Shown here one piece after another: positions 26,501 to 37,191 of a DNA stretch of 64,000 nt. Numbering within the stretch: position 1 is the first letter of the stretch; every line of letters begins with the position of its first letter. The notes below the pieces were generated by a model. The model worked only from the letters and a program-made list of their open reading frames with translations. It was not told the origin of the DNA and ran no database searches. The position numbers and the translations under genes were made by a program. Source of the DNA: Anthopleura xanthogrammica (lineage: Eukaryota; Cnidaria; Anthozoa; Actiniaria; Actiniidae); the NCBI GenBank assembly GCA_964019055.1, contig OZ025217.1, positions 1,193,501 to 1,257,500 on the forward strand, written 5' to 3'.

Positions 26501-29500
26501 AAGTTTTTTCTTGTCTCGGACCGCCTGCATCTTGTGCTAATTGAATATAGTTCATCAGTCTTTCCCGACTCAACCACAGGAACCCCAAAACAGATTTTTA
26601 AATAGACCTCTTCCGATACGCTGTGTTTCTTGTAGACTAACAGACTCATTTACTCAGGGTTAGCCCCATCTCAGTGTCAAAAATACCAAAGGTAAAGTAA
26701 AGAATGAAATTCCACGGACCTTCACCGAAACAGTGTAGAATACATCAATATTCTATATGAAATCGAGGCTAACAATTAACTTAAATTACAATCAAAACGA
26801 GTAACAGTGATTTTAAGGAACAAAGTTATTCAACTATTACAATATTTCAGTTGATAGATTTTTCTCGTATGATTGGAATAGCTGTGTAATATCTGACACA
26901 GGTATCCCAATGTATGCTATCCTGGAAAAAAGGTCGCAAGTGGAAATGGCTGCGGGTTTGAAAGAGGGAGGGGTAAGAAAAAAAGGATATAGTTCATAGA
27001 CACAATATAGCAATATTTCAACACACCTTCTCAGCCGCACAGTATTCACATGTTTCCTCATGCTCCGAATCTGACTGTTCCTCGTGTTTCTGTGTTGCAA
27101 AGTTTCTGGACGACATTCCCACGGAGAACGTCCCTGATGGAACCTTGTCTCTCTTAGCTGCTGCTGTCCTGTTTGTGCGCTCATCATCATCCTCAGATGA
27201 TGACCCGGAGTACCTGTGCTGGAGGGAGCGTCTGTTCTCTCGTTTCCTTGACGTGTAGGGTTCTCTATCTCCAATTATTTCGCTCATTGGTCGGGTCGGT
27301 CTTGGTTTCGATTTTTTCCCAGAGAATCCTATTTCTGGCATGTCCACACCGGGTTCTTCTTCTTTACCGTGTCTGCTCTTGTGACCCGAAACTGAAATGA
27401 TCAACAAAGATATCTTTAAGAATGAGAGGAATTAATAGAATTAATAATACAGAGAGAAAATGAATGAAGAGAGTAAGAAAGAATAGATGAATGGGAGCAG
27501 AGAGAAAGTAGAGAAAGTAGAGAAAGATAAGAAAGTGGAACTCACAGGACTTGTTTTTATGCGGCTTGCAATCTACAATCATTAGAAAGTAAGATAAAGA
27601 ATAGCAAATAAATGAACAAGTTCGCTTCAATCTCCCGTCCACCAGGTAAGGTTGACCATACTACCCCTTTCACATCACGGCCACCATATAAACCCCTTGC
27701 ACGTGACGTTAGAGCAGTTCAGTTTGGAGGGCAAAACAAAACAATTTGAATCTCCTGAGAATTGGAACCTATTGTTTTGTCCTACAAATTTAGTTGCATT
27801 CCGACGTGCTGCAAGGGTTCTTTTGGTTGACTTTTTTTGCCATCTCAACAAACATGGTGGCCACGTCTTTTGTCCTCGTGCATATGACATAATAGCCGCC
27901 ATGTTGGATGGCTTGAACAAAAGATTTCTTCTTGGTTTCTTTTGTCATGTAATCTAACATGGCGGCTATGCCTTTTGTCCTTTTGTACACCACCAAGCTA
28001 GATGACCTTAACAAAATATTTGGTCTCGGTTTCTTTGGTCATGTATGTCATCCAACATGGCGGAACGTCTTTTACCCTTGTGCATGTGACGTCATAGTCG
28101 CCATGTTGGATAAAGATTTTGTCTTGGTGTCTTTTAAGGAGATGTCATCCAATATGGCGACCATGACTTTTGTTCTTTAATACTCAGGGGATTTGTTTCA
28201 CCCAACCTATAGTATTTACTTTTCTCATTCATATGAAATTTAACTCGCACAATGTTATACTCACAGACATTTCTTCCGGCTAGACTTCCTGATTCATACT
28301 CTTTCAATAGTGACGCCTTCTGAGCTATCAGCTTGTGTATTTCATCATCTCTACATAACCAGACGTGTTTACTTCGGTCATGTTTCGCATGTCCTTTACC
28401 CACCGGCTGTTCATTCGTTTTCAAAGGCTTCACGCTGCTTCTTTCACGAGGTTTTTGTTTGGGTTTCGAACTTTCTTGACTTATTCCTCGAGTTTCAACT
28501 GCTTTTGTTTTCGAAGATTTCTTTTCATCGACAAAAAGTTCATTCGTTTCTTCGTCAGGCTCGTCATCATCTTCCGTTCCTATAGCAACATAATTCTTTG
28601 TCGAGATCTTTGGTCTTTGTCTTGCTTTAACGACTTCGCCATTACGAGTATTTTTAATTCTTGTTTCACTCTTCGCGTTTACATTCTCTTTATTTCTTTC
28701 CTCTTTTCTTGCAGGTGCGTTTTCTTTCCTTGGTCTATCTTGTCCTTCTGACCGTGTCTTCTTTGTCAGTTTTTCTCCAGAATCGACTGGACTTCTAGTT
28801 TTCTTCTTCTCCTCCTTGACATGGAGATTTTCTTTACTTTTCCCAGTAGCAGGCCTCGTACTTGTGGGTTCCTTCACCGCCAGACCAGGCGCATACTTCC
28901 TTATCTCCGGATTAGTCTTTTTAGTTCTAGGCCTTTCATCTTTCACAGCCATCCCTGGAGCCTGTTTTACTCGTACATGTCGCTCTGTTCCCATAGTACC
29001 AGCGATTTTAGAAGCTCTCTTTGTTAGATCTTCTGTACTGTTGTCTACACTCGATGCCCTCGAGGATCCTCGTCTCTGCTCAGAAACCTTCGTTCTGTTC
29101 GCTTTACTCTCATTCGTTTGTTTCATTGGAACCTTTTTCTTTGATTCAAGAGAATTAACCTTCTTTGTTCCAGTGTTTTTATTATTTGTAGCATCTCGTG
29201 GTGATTTAGCGTTCTTCATCCCAGTGTTTTCCTTGTTAATTTGTTTTTTATGATTAACATTACCATCTTTTGAATATTTAGTAGCAACAGTTTCAGTTTC
29301 AATCAACTTGGTATTTTCAGCAGCTTTTGTTTCCTCCGTGATGCTTTCGCTTTCTGACTCGCTTTCACTCAAATGCGTCTGTCCACCATAAGTCGTAGGG
29401 GGTTGCTCCATGCCTTCATCCTCGGAGCTCTCCGACTTCAACAGAGAGCTCTTTTCCCGTGTATCTCCTTTCTCTTTCAAGGATGCTTTGTTTTTCTTGA

Positions 29501-32500
29501 GTTGTTGAGTCACTGGGATAAATGTTGGTTCTGGTTCATCGTTTAATAAAGGAGCTTCAGGATCGGAGATGATATCCGGAGTCTCCTGTCTGATCATAGG
29601 TTGGTTTGGTTCCGAGGTCTCGGAGTCAGTGTAGCCATCTCCCTCGGGGATTTGGCTTGGTTCAGGGGAGATGGAGCTCACCGGGGATTCTACACCTGGC
29701 GAATATCCACCCTTATCCTGGTGTAAGTCGAGCTCTTCGTCCTCGAATGGTGAGTATGTTTCTTGTCTTTCAACATTTTCTTCTTCGTCTGCATGTTCTG
29801 TAGTTTCTGGGGCAACGTATGATTCATCATTTTTGTTTAATTCGTCCTCGGGGCCACTTTCTTGTAGTTCTTCTACTGTTTCGTCAGGTTCAGGTTCTTC
29901 TTCTGATTCTGATTGCATGTCGCCCTCCGTACCATGTTCTATTTCATGATCGATGTCATGCTGAATAGCGGGATCAATGTCACGTTGTACGTCACTATCG
30001 ATGTCACGTTGTACGTCACTATCGATGTCACGTTGTACGTCACTATCGATGTCACGTTGTACGTCACTATCGATGTCACGTTGTACGTCGCGATCAATGT
30101 CACGTTGTATGTCGCGATTGATATCACGTTGTATTTCTTGATTGATGTCACGTGTGTCACGATCAGTGTCACGCTGTACATCACGTTCTGTCTCACTATC
30201 TGTGTCACGGTTTTCTCCACTATCCGTGTCACGGTTTCCTTCACTGTCAATGTCACGCTGTATATCCGGTTCATTTTCACTCCCTTCTCCATTTTCTTCA
30301 TAATTTCCCTCAGAACCATTATGTTCCAGTCCATTCTCCAACAGCCCTTCTTCTTCTGGTTCTTCTTCACTATCAAGAGGCGGAGGCCCTTCCCTGTATC
30401 CGAGATCACTCTCCCTACTATCCCGTCTGTCCACTTTAGACTTGAATAACGGTTCTTTTTCCCCTCTGTTATCACTGCTTGATACACTCTTAGTTGGAGA
30501 GTTTTGTGTCGAGGATAAGACATACCCATCTATGTCACTCCCATCGCTTGCCATAGGGGGAGGAGAAAACCCAAGGTCACTGTCGTCATATTCATAATCA
30601 TCTTCACTGTCTAATGGAGGTGGCTCTTCTTTTCCCTCCTCTTCATCATCATCATCTTCATCATCATCATCGCCAGATTTTGTATATTGAGCGTTTTCTT
30701 TACTGTGTCCGACTATTTCTGTGTCACTGCTTTCCTCAACTTCTCCTTCGGAATCGATTACACCAGAGGCTGAGTTGGACCCAAATATATCTGAAAAATT
30801 TAAGACATTTCAGTGTTTTAAACTTTGCTTCAAAATAAATACAATAAATAATTAAGTCATTTTCTAGCTTAAAATTAATATCTACTGAAAAACAGACATT
30901 ACGATAAATAACGTTTTTCATATCGATTCACCAAAATTACATCTTTGTAAAAGGTAAATGAATCAGATTTTAACATCAACAACTATCATAGGCGTAGCGC
31001 TAGGGTACCCCCACCTGAGATGATTCCGGTGATTCCCCCATGGGTATCTCTTTATTTAACTTTAATTGTTTGCTTCGGCGATTTGGAAAAGGTTTTTTCT
31101 TTGCTTCCGCGATTTTTTAGTTTTAGTTTTTCTCTCTCGCAATTTTGCCCCCCCCCCCCCCCCCCCCAGTTTTTATGTCCTTCCGCCGCCTATGTCTAGC
31201 CCCTTCACCATGAAGAGCTCTTCCAGAGAGATGACAGAAGAGTACTTCACAACAAAGGGCACCAATACTTGGATTAGAGAGAACTTGAAGAGATTGTACA
31301 AGGGATAATATCTTAGTATGACTCATCAAATTTTAAGTTATAAAAAGTATCATCAATAGCAAGTTTAAGTGTACAAATAAAGTGATGGAATTGTAGGATT
31401 TTTAATTCCTATATACATATGACTCATAGCCAATTCTAATACAACATAAGAACGTTAAAGTAATGATTGATTAATTTTAATATTCATATTCAATAAGGTG
31501 TAAGACGCACTATACCATGCATGCTCAACCAACCATAAAACATAAGATTACCGATACATGTAGATCTAACAGTGTGAATGATTTTGAATGATTTTCAATA
31601 ATAAAGGAAAGAATACAGAAAAGCATCATGCATGCAAGTAATCCATACAAAATAGTGAGGATAAACTTCAAAAATAATAATCTTAAGGTTTGAAAAGCAC
31701 AAAAGTGGTATATGCCGGAACACACTTTTGTATTGTGCTAATATAATAAAATTCCATGGCCAATTAATTTTTAGACTACTTTATGTAAAATACAACTCCA
31801 GGCGAACTACCAGGTCTATTTGATTGGTTTTATCTATTAGTAATGAAAGAGACTCGGATATTTTGGTTTTCAATGGCTATAATAAGCATGAGTGGTGCTC
31901 TGAGCAAGCTACATGTAGTCCTAATATTGAATGCATTAGAAACCATAGTCCTGAACATTCCTTTCTTATGAATTCTTTAAAATATAAGACAAAGGCAGGA
32001 AATGGTTGGATGGACATACACAGATCGTATCATAATGAATTAGCTGTGCTACATGTAGTAAACCTTGCATGAACATACTAAAACTGGAATATTTTTGTCC
32101 CTTTTCTTCTTAATTTTATATATAATTTTTTCCTTTAAATTTTTCCATCTCTTTGGATGTATAAAGTAAAGTTAATCATTATTATTGTGTGATACAGATC
32201 CACTCTGGATACCAGCTTCTAGCTGACAAGTTCCAATAATTGCTTGACAATTATTTAACAGACCTCATACAACTACACCTGCTACAGAAAGGAAGGTAGG
32301 ACTTAATGGAACTTGCTTTTATTCAAAATTCTAGATACTAAGCTTTTAACCATCAAAGTTGAATGCATTTCCTTTCCATTCATGTAAAGTCCATATTTTG
32401 ATTAAATTTTTACAAACCTGCCTTTGTCTTTCAGAACTTCCAATTTGTATTCTAGGAGAATTTCTGGCATTGACTAAATTAAATCTTTTGTAATTTCTTA

Positions 32501-35500
32501 GCTATTGTGTAAACTAAATATAGACAATGCTGGAAGCTATTTTCAGTTATTAAACATGCATAATTTTTTAGTAATAAATGAATAATTCCTTTATCTCTCA
32601 AGATTTCGAAACATACCATTGATAATATTGATGATTGATTGAATGAATAGATGATGACAGAAAATTTTCCATGATTGCATGATTGATGGAACCAGGTGAT
32701 CTGGAATCTAGACATACAACGCATTGCTTGTCACTTACAGTGAAAATTCCCAAGTGTTTTCTATTATCTCTTTTCAAATGAAATATTTCCCACCCACAAT
32801 GACAAAATATGCTTTTTCTAAAAGATATCTGGCAAATCTTTGCACGGATGAGTTTTATTTTCTTTATTTTTGAGCAAAAGCTGCTATAAATCGAGCCGAA
32901 AACCTGGAACTAGGAAACAGTGAGCCATGAACAAAATTTTTGCTGATTGGCTAATTCCTTCAGCCTGAGAGAAGCAAGATTACCTCGAATGAATGATGAA
33001 AGAATCCTTAAATCATTTGATTAAGTGATTGCATGACTTCCGATCAACTGATTGACAATTTCATTAAATTTCTATCTTATTTTTCCCATCTCTAATTTAC
33101 ACTTAATAAAACTACAGCCATAAAGCTATGAGTTTGTCTCTCTCTAGATTAAAGTGTTTGGACAACACCATGCAGGGTCGTAAGTTGAAATAAACATGAA
33201 TAACAAAGTGACAGTTTTTCTCTAATTGTTTTCCAGTTTCTTTTCTAGACTAGATTTTCAGATCTACTTGTCAAATTGTAAGTCACTTTCCTTAAAGTTT
33301 ATTTCTTGTCAGCAAAATATTTATCCTTTAAACTCAAATTTCCAGAAATGTGACAATTTTCTTACTTCTTTATAACATTTCCAGTCCTGATTAGTAATTT
33401 GAAACTATAGATGGTTTGTATGTATAAATATTATTGACTTTACTATCATGATCAGCTTGATTTTGTAGTCTGTTCGTAAGGTTTTTACAGTAAAAATCAG
33501 TGACATAAACCAAGGATATTTTATTGTCACTAATGATAATGATATCAGGATGAAGTTGAAACATTATTTTTTGATCTTATTTATTTACAACATTTGGAAT
33601 TAATGCCACAGAAAAGAGGCAAGAGAACACACGGTCCCTTATCAGGTATAACTCCTAATTATTGGTTTAGGCTGTTAGGTTTTACTTTAAAGTTGTAACC
33701 ACAATTATTTACTTTAACAGGTTTTGGTTAAAGAATATACAGAAATTTGATATTTAAATCATACACTTTACACATCATTGGTATTCAATAATATGAATAA
33801 CAACTGAAGATAGGTAAGGAGTGGTGTAATTTTAATCAAATTACAAACATCAGCCTACCTGTGTATTCCATTACATATTCACTTGTATCAGACACATTGA
33901 TTGGTTCGTCATGTATAGGAGGTTCAGTGCTTGTGCCAGATATTATGACAGCCTTGCCTGGCTTTTTCTTTACTCTTTCTCGTTCCATTCCTCGATGATT
34001 ACCTGTGGGGATTAATAATATAATCAATTTACTGTATCTATCCATGCACTTCATTAAGGCCCATTCACACGGGCGATTTTTACGGCGATTTGAGGTGCGA
34101 TTTTTATGGAGATTTGAGCTGTGATTTTTATGCATTTTGAGGTCAATTTTTGCAGCAATTTAATGTGTGCCTGACTTTTACAGCGACAGGAAATTGTGCG
34201 TGTGAACGACAGGCAATTTCACTGCGATTTTGGAAATTCATGTTGCTGCCATATCGCAGGTGTTTTGAACATGTTCAAATTGAACTGCGGTTTAGCTGCG
34301 ATTTTTTGTGTGTAAATGTTAGAATGATTAAAAAACTGACAGCTTGACAACTTAAATCCCTTACTAGGTCTAACAAAATTCTACACTTTCTAAACTCCTC
34401 TATCCAGTTTTTTGTCCTAAGGACTTCTTATGTCTGAACTTCATATAAAATTTACTGACAGGTCATGTACTCAATGGAAAATCAATTTGTGGCAAGTCTA
34501 ATAAAATTCCTACTTTCTGGAGAAACATTTTCTTTCATTATTTTACTGCCAATAACATATGAAATGGCTGAAAAATTTGCATGATAACCAAGGTTTTCAT
34601 TAAGGATTTGAGACTGCAGAATGCTCCAGTAACTGAGCAAAATTCTCTGGCTTAAACTACCATAAATGATTTTAAACAGCTCAGTAATTTGTAAAATGTT
34701 CACTTGGCTTAAATGAAAATTAGAAAACTCTCTGGCTCTTCTCCTATTATTTCAAAGCTTAATGAAAATCCTGAATAACCTTTTGAATTCAAAGAGATTA
34801 CTAAATTATAATTTTCAGCAGTTTTAATATTAATAGCAATTTATAATAGTAACCTAAAACATTATACTATCGAAAAAAATATATTTTGACAGGTGAATGT
34901 GTAATTTTTGTGATGCCGATTGGTTAAGAATGATTCTACATAATGGAATGTTCTCCAAAAGGGCACTTAATGGGGTGAATAAAGTACTACAATGGCCATT
35001 TTTTAAGCATTTTCTATACAGAGGAAGTGATATCTTATCTTTTCCCCTATGATATTAGTTACAATATTACCAATAATAAGGTAGTTTTTTTAATCAATTC
35101 CTTGCATGAGTGATTAAAGTCCCATATATAGGTATACAGAAAACAGGCCTTTGGCATATTTTACTCCTGTCTAGATATTTATATGGACTACATCAAAATG
35201 GCATTTATAAGAATTTGATTGATTGGGAAGAGACTATTTTCTCACCTCAAAGAATTCAAAAATAAATTCAGGAGGAAAAGTTATCCCACTCACTAAAAGA
35301 AATTTGAAAAAGCCTTGATATTATATTTTGTATTGTGCTTTAAATTTGTCACCATTCCATGTCCTTAAGCACTCAAATAATTTTCAAATCAGGAGATAAG
35401 TTTGTTATCATATTAACCTGAGCAATCAATTTTCAGTTTGTGTAAATATCATTATCGTTACCATGGCAAATCTGCCCAAGATACAAAACTAATATCAAAT

Positions 35501-36751
35501 TGAAGTGTTAAATTCTTCCATTGGTGTAGTAAAAAACTATATTTTTTGAAATAAGCTCAAATAAAAAACATGCGATCAAGTGAATCTTTGATTTGAATGA
35601 AATTCATGTAAAAAGTGAATATGAAAAAATGGTAAAATTCCGATCTTAGGTATTATTATTTAATAAGGACAGTTTCAAAAACGATGGCTCCGTGATCATT
35701 AAGATTATAGATATTAGGTATTAAGCTAAAATAAGGCCAATAAGAGAAACTTTTTTGGCTTCTAAGTTATTGGCCATCAAAGTATGACCTGAGTAGGACT
35801 AATGCTATTTCAATTGCAAAACCTAAAGTAACTATCACTTGATTGATTGAGGAATTATTTCAATGGAGAAATCCCCTAAAAACAGTCAAAAATAAAAGCC
35901 ATTCAATTATTTCTGCATGAAATCCTTTTAGCTGTTGTTAGCATTTCGTTTTGGGTGAGGTTTTAGAGAGAAATATTCATCCAGTGTTTATAAATTGCTT
36001 CTAGGAAATGCCCAGCAAATACTTCACTATAAATATTTGAACAGAACAATCGAAAAGAGAACCATATATATTATATTTCCCTGACAAAGAAAATTTAATT
36101 GTCTACCAAATCAGGTCGCTAAAAACAGATTTTTAGCACCAAACTTCATGAAAACGTTGACGGAAGAAGTACATATATAAATATTAAATTCTCAAAGTTT
36201 AGTGAGACGCCAACAGCCTAGAAACACTTAAATATTAAGAATCCAGACATTGAAGTATTTATACTAAAAAAACAATACACAAATAGTTATGAAGAAATTA
36301 TAATTCTTATCACATTCGCGTAAAACCAAAACACAAGCTTAAAACTTATGAGTTTGTACTCAAATTATTACGTTCAGTCTCTCTTTTTCTTTAGTTTTTA
36401 TCATATTTTTAGTTCAACCGACTCCTTGGCACTGTTCTTGAGTCTAAAGAATCGTACAAATATTCTCAAGTAAGTCAGCAGAGGCGTTAAAAATGTTTTC
36501 AATGGATTCAACCATCTGCATTTTGTGTCAGATGATGTGAGATGCAAAATGCGGGCGCGTCGCTCTCTCTTGGCTTACACAGCGAGTTTATGACTAAAGC
36601 GTCTCAAATACACCACCAAGAGAGTCAATAAAGGTTAGTTTAGTCTCTTACCGTTGGTAATATTAGTAATTTCCTTAGAATGGTTGGGCAAAGTCCGTTT
36701 AAAATCAGCTTCTTTTTTGACACAAGGTTCGTCGGAAGTCTCATCCGCCAT
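11554..36751 (-). CDS. APBA: APBA / Mint / X11 adaptor (PTB plus two PDZ domains), 15 coding exons
   Basis: Mint proteins bind APP-type NPXY tails through a PTB domain and membrane or synaptic partners through two PDZ domains. Exons in transcript order: 36751-36652, 34002-33859, 30790-28265, 27572-27546, 27391-27027, 23826-23796, 19555-19497, 15944-15855, 15760-15674, 14988-14779, 14299-14120, 13467-13255, 12704-12585, 12211-12071, 11625-11554. All phases agree, giving about 1454 aa starting MADETSDEP. Residues 1-1060 are acidic and low-complexity, mostly from the 2.5-kb third exon. The PTB spans about 1070-1240 ([44 protein letters not shown]). PDZ1 spans about 1275-1360 ([28 protein letters not shown]) and PDZ2 about 1365-1445 ([19 protein letters not shown]). 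The C-terminus ([11 protein letters not shown]...VPQYI) matches the tail that folds back on PDZ1 in Mint1. I recognised no Munc18-binding segment in the long N-terminus. APBA1, 2 and 3 cannot be told apart here. Confidence 0.93.
12907..13078. mobile_element. MITE with arms of about 65 bp, adjoining a MITE A copy
   Basis: Arms starting AGGGGTCTATTCATCA and ending TGATGAATAGACCCCT are inverted copies, including ttcaatcgaggctgcaaggt on the left and accttgcagcctcgattgaa on the right. The right end merges into the MITE A copy at 13070-13203. A/T-rich sequence at 12840-12906 (caaaacaaaagaat, ggaggattgaaatt) looks like a broken MITE A half, so this may be one element inserted into another. Confidence 0.75.
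13070..13203. mobile_element. MITE family A copy
   Basis: Starts TAGACCCCTTGCATCACG and carries the family core caattctcaggagattaaaa. The right terminus is degenerate (TTCAAGAGGTATA instead of AAGGGGTCTATA). It lies in the APBA intron just past the PDZ1 exon. Confidence 0.75.
13565..13935 (-). mobile_element. SINE family 1 copy with an expanded 57-bp tail
   Basis: On the minus strand: a head remnant with gaggtctcgagttcgattcc (B-box region; A box missing), the body with ctctccctttattcagcgag, then at least three tail units (gattgatctgtgagtaagcc-like, ccctgacttagatcagccc-like) between about 13570 and 13785. It lies in the APBA intron between exons 14120-14299 and 13255-13467. Confidence 0.75.
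14411..14618. mobile_element. MITE-like element with arms of about 85 bp
   Basis: The left arm (cttgaaaggtagccgtgcct ... cgagacatgaggtaaccttg) and right arm (caaggtcacctcatgtctcg ... aggcatggctacttttcaag) are inverted copies enclosing about 35 bp. It lies in an APBA intron. Confidence 0.8.
15050..15655. repeat. 55-bp minisatellite, about 11 copies, in an APBA intron
   Basis: The unit begins gcatgcaaagcgtcgcgcaa and ends ataccgtcacgccactcc. It is unusually CpG-rich for this AT-rich region. It fills nearly the whole intron between the PTB exons 15674-15760 and 14779-14988. Confidence 0.95.
15945..19496. other. APBA intron, AT-rich, no other gene seen
   Basis: Mostly AT-rich unique sequence with homopolymer A/T runs and no recognisable repeat element. 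A 64-codon plus-strand frame at 16930-17124 starts with a signal-peptide-like stretch ([19 protein letters not shown]), but I see no supporting splice structure or homology. A 139-codon minus-strand frame at 18828-19247 is likewise unrecognised. Confidence 0.55.
19774..19921 (-). CDS. Candidate alternative first exon of APBA (short isoform)
   Basis: An open minus-strand segment begins at Met 19921 (MLVKWNFK) or Met 19897 ([19 protein letters not shown]) and ends at a good donor (GTTG|GTAAGC at 19774) in phase 1. The next APBA exon downstream (19497-19555) needs exactly a phase-1 donor. Joining them gives ...[15 protein letters not shown]... and a predicted protein of about 439 aa containing only PTB, PDZ1 and PDZ2, similar in make-up to short Mint proteins. 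The peptide is acidic like the long N-terminus, and no acceptor is needed if transcription starts here. It could still be a chance open frame; there is no transcript evidence. Confidence 0.55.
19922..23795. other. APBA intron, largely unannotated
   Basis: Unique AT-rich sequence. The only identifiable element is a SINE family 1 fragment at 22555-22720. Short open frames here are small, lack domains and contain runs of Phe or Lys from T/A tracts. Near 23155-23345 two similar segments (ttctcaaatggcttcccatt-type) form a weak direct repeat of about 125 bp. Confidence 0.5.
22555..22720 (-). mobile_element. SINE family 1 fragment
   Basis: Contains two tail units (caacctcagggctgatttaa, gtcagggcatggctaactca) followed by gaattggaatttagcgtgtt and the body ggaggaaaagcggagaacct. 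The tRNA-like head is missing. Confidence 0.75.
23827..27026. other. APBA intron, no exon recognised
   Basis: AT-rich, with many A-runs in 24600-25150. An 87-codon minus-strand frame at 26386-26649 has no known domain and does not splice obviously into APBA. A segment at 26903-26915 matches the CACAGGTATCCCA terminus of the 57168-57461 element, perhaps a solo end. Confidence 0.5.
27688..27822. mobile_element. MITE family A copy
   Basis: Begins ACCCCTTGCACGTGACGT, carries gaatctcctgagaattggaa, and ends ACGTGCTGCAAGGGTTCT with degraded termini. It lies in the APBA intron between exons 28265-30790 and 27546-27572. Confidence 0.75.
27840..28170. repeat. Degenerate tandem repeat of about 120 bp containing ATGTTGGAT / ACATGGCGG
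   Basis: Successive segments share cttttgtcctcgtgcatatg, catgttggat, gatttcttcttggtttcttt and acatggcgg-type blocks. At least three diverged units are visible. A related pair of motifs (ccatgttggatgaatgtcaa, ccaacatggcggccat) occurs near 4290-4330, so this is probably a dispersed element that duplicated locally. Confidence 0.6.
29940..30290 (-). repeat. 24-bp coding minisatellite in APBA exon 3
   Basis: On the coding strand the unit gatagtgacgtacaacgtga+catc encodes the octapeptide DSDVQRDI. Four to five units are essentially identical (29984-30090), flanked by diverged ones ([20 protein letters not shown]). The repeat keeps the reading frame and forms a highly charged, probably disordered or helical segment at roughly residues 250-365 of the long isoform. 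Confidence 0.9.
30791..33858. other. APBA intron 2
   Basis: No exon or recognisable element apart from a 20-base poly-C run at 31148-31167 and scattered AT-rich repeats. The three-codon-wide Asp/Glu-rich frames nearby belong to exon 3, not to this stretch. Confidence 0.6.
31148..31167. repeat. Poly-C homopolymer (20 C)
   Basis: Uninterrupted run of 20 C. An equally long run is at 41530-41549. Exact lengths are prone to sequencing or assembly error. Confidence 0.9.
34003..36651. other. APBA intron 1
   Basis: AT-rich. It contains one inverted element at 34060-34325 and otherwise nothing I can assign. No alternative first exon is evident. Confidence 0.55.
34060..34325. mobile_element. MITE-like element with GCGATTTTTA repeats
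   Basis: The left end cattcacacgggcgattttt and the right end gcgattttttgtgtgtaaatg are inverted copies. The interior repeats gcgatttttatgg and gcgatttgagg variants in direct orientation. It starts 58 bp from APBA exon 33859-34002. Confidence 0.6.
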
Positions 36752-37191
36752 CACGAATCGACTTGACCTAGGCCTACTCATCTGGATCCAGCGAGCGCTA
36801 ATACAGAAGCCTGGTAAACAAGCTAAATGTGAATAAAAATCTAAAAATAACACTAAAACATTAGTATATCAATAAAATAAAAGTGAGGGGGAAAATCGAA
36901 TTAATTTTTGCTTTTAATTTTTACCTTGCTAGGAAGAGCTTTTAGATATTTAAAAAAAAAATTACAGTCACTCCAAACCAAAGATAAATATGTATATAAA
37001 TTAAGAAAGAAAGGACTAACTGAATGTATTGAAATCAAGTTTTGGAATAAAGGCATCAAATCCAAAAAGAAATGGAAAAATATTTCGAAAAAATTAGTGT
37101 TTTTCTTTGAGTACCTTCTATTATTGGGCTTCCTGTGTCATGTAATTTTTTACTACTTGTTACCAGTCTTACTCCAAAGATCAAATCCAAG
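36752..37191. promoter_or_regulatory. Divergent promoter region, APBA (-) and MPHOSPH10 (+)
   Basis: Only 440 bp separate the two start codons, so both 5' UTRs and core promoters should lie here or in upstream non-coding exons. I see no clear TATA box; the sequence is A/T-rich with an A9 run near 36950. MPHOSPH10 starts in the context tccaagATGGCG. Confidence 0.6.

Noticed and set aside
26386..26649. 87-codon minus-strand frame, considered as another APBA exon
   Set aside because: The reading frame does not reach a donor that fits exon 23796-23826, and the flanking exons already join in phase without it.
28816..29253. 145-codon plus-strand frame that looks hydrophobic
   Set aside because: Antisense shadow of the Lys/Glu/Ser-rich APBA exon.
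29913..30529. 178- and 196-codon frames opposite and within APBA exon 3
   Set aside because: Alternative-frame readings of the 24-bp coding minisatellite; the frame encoding acidic protein fits the splice phases on both sides.
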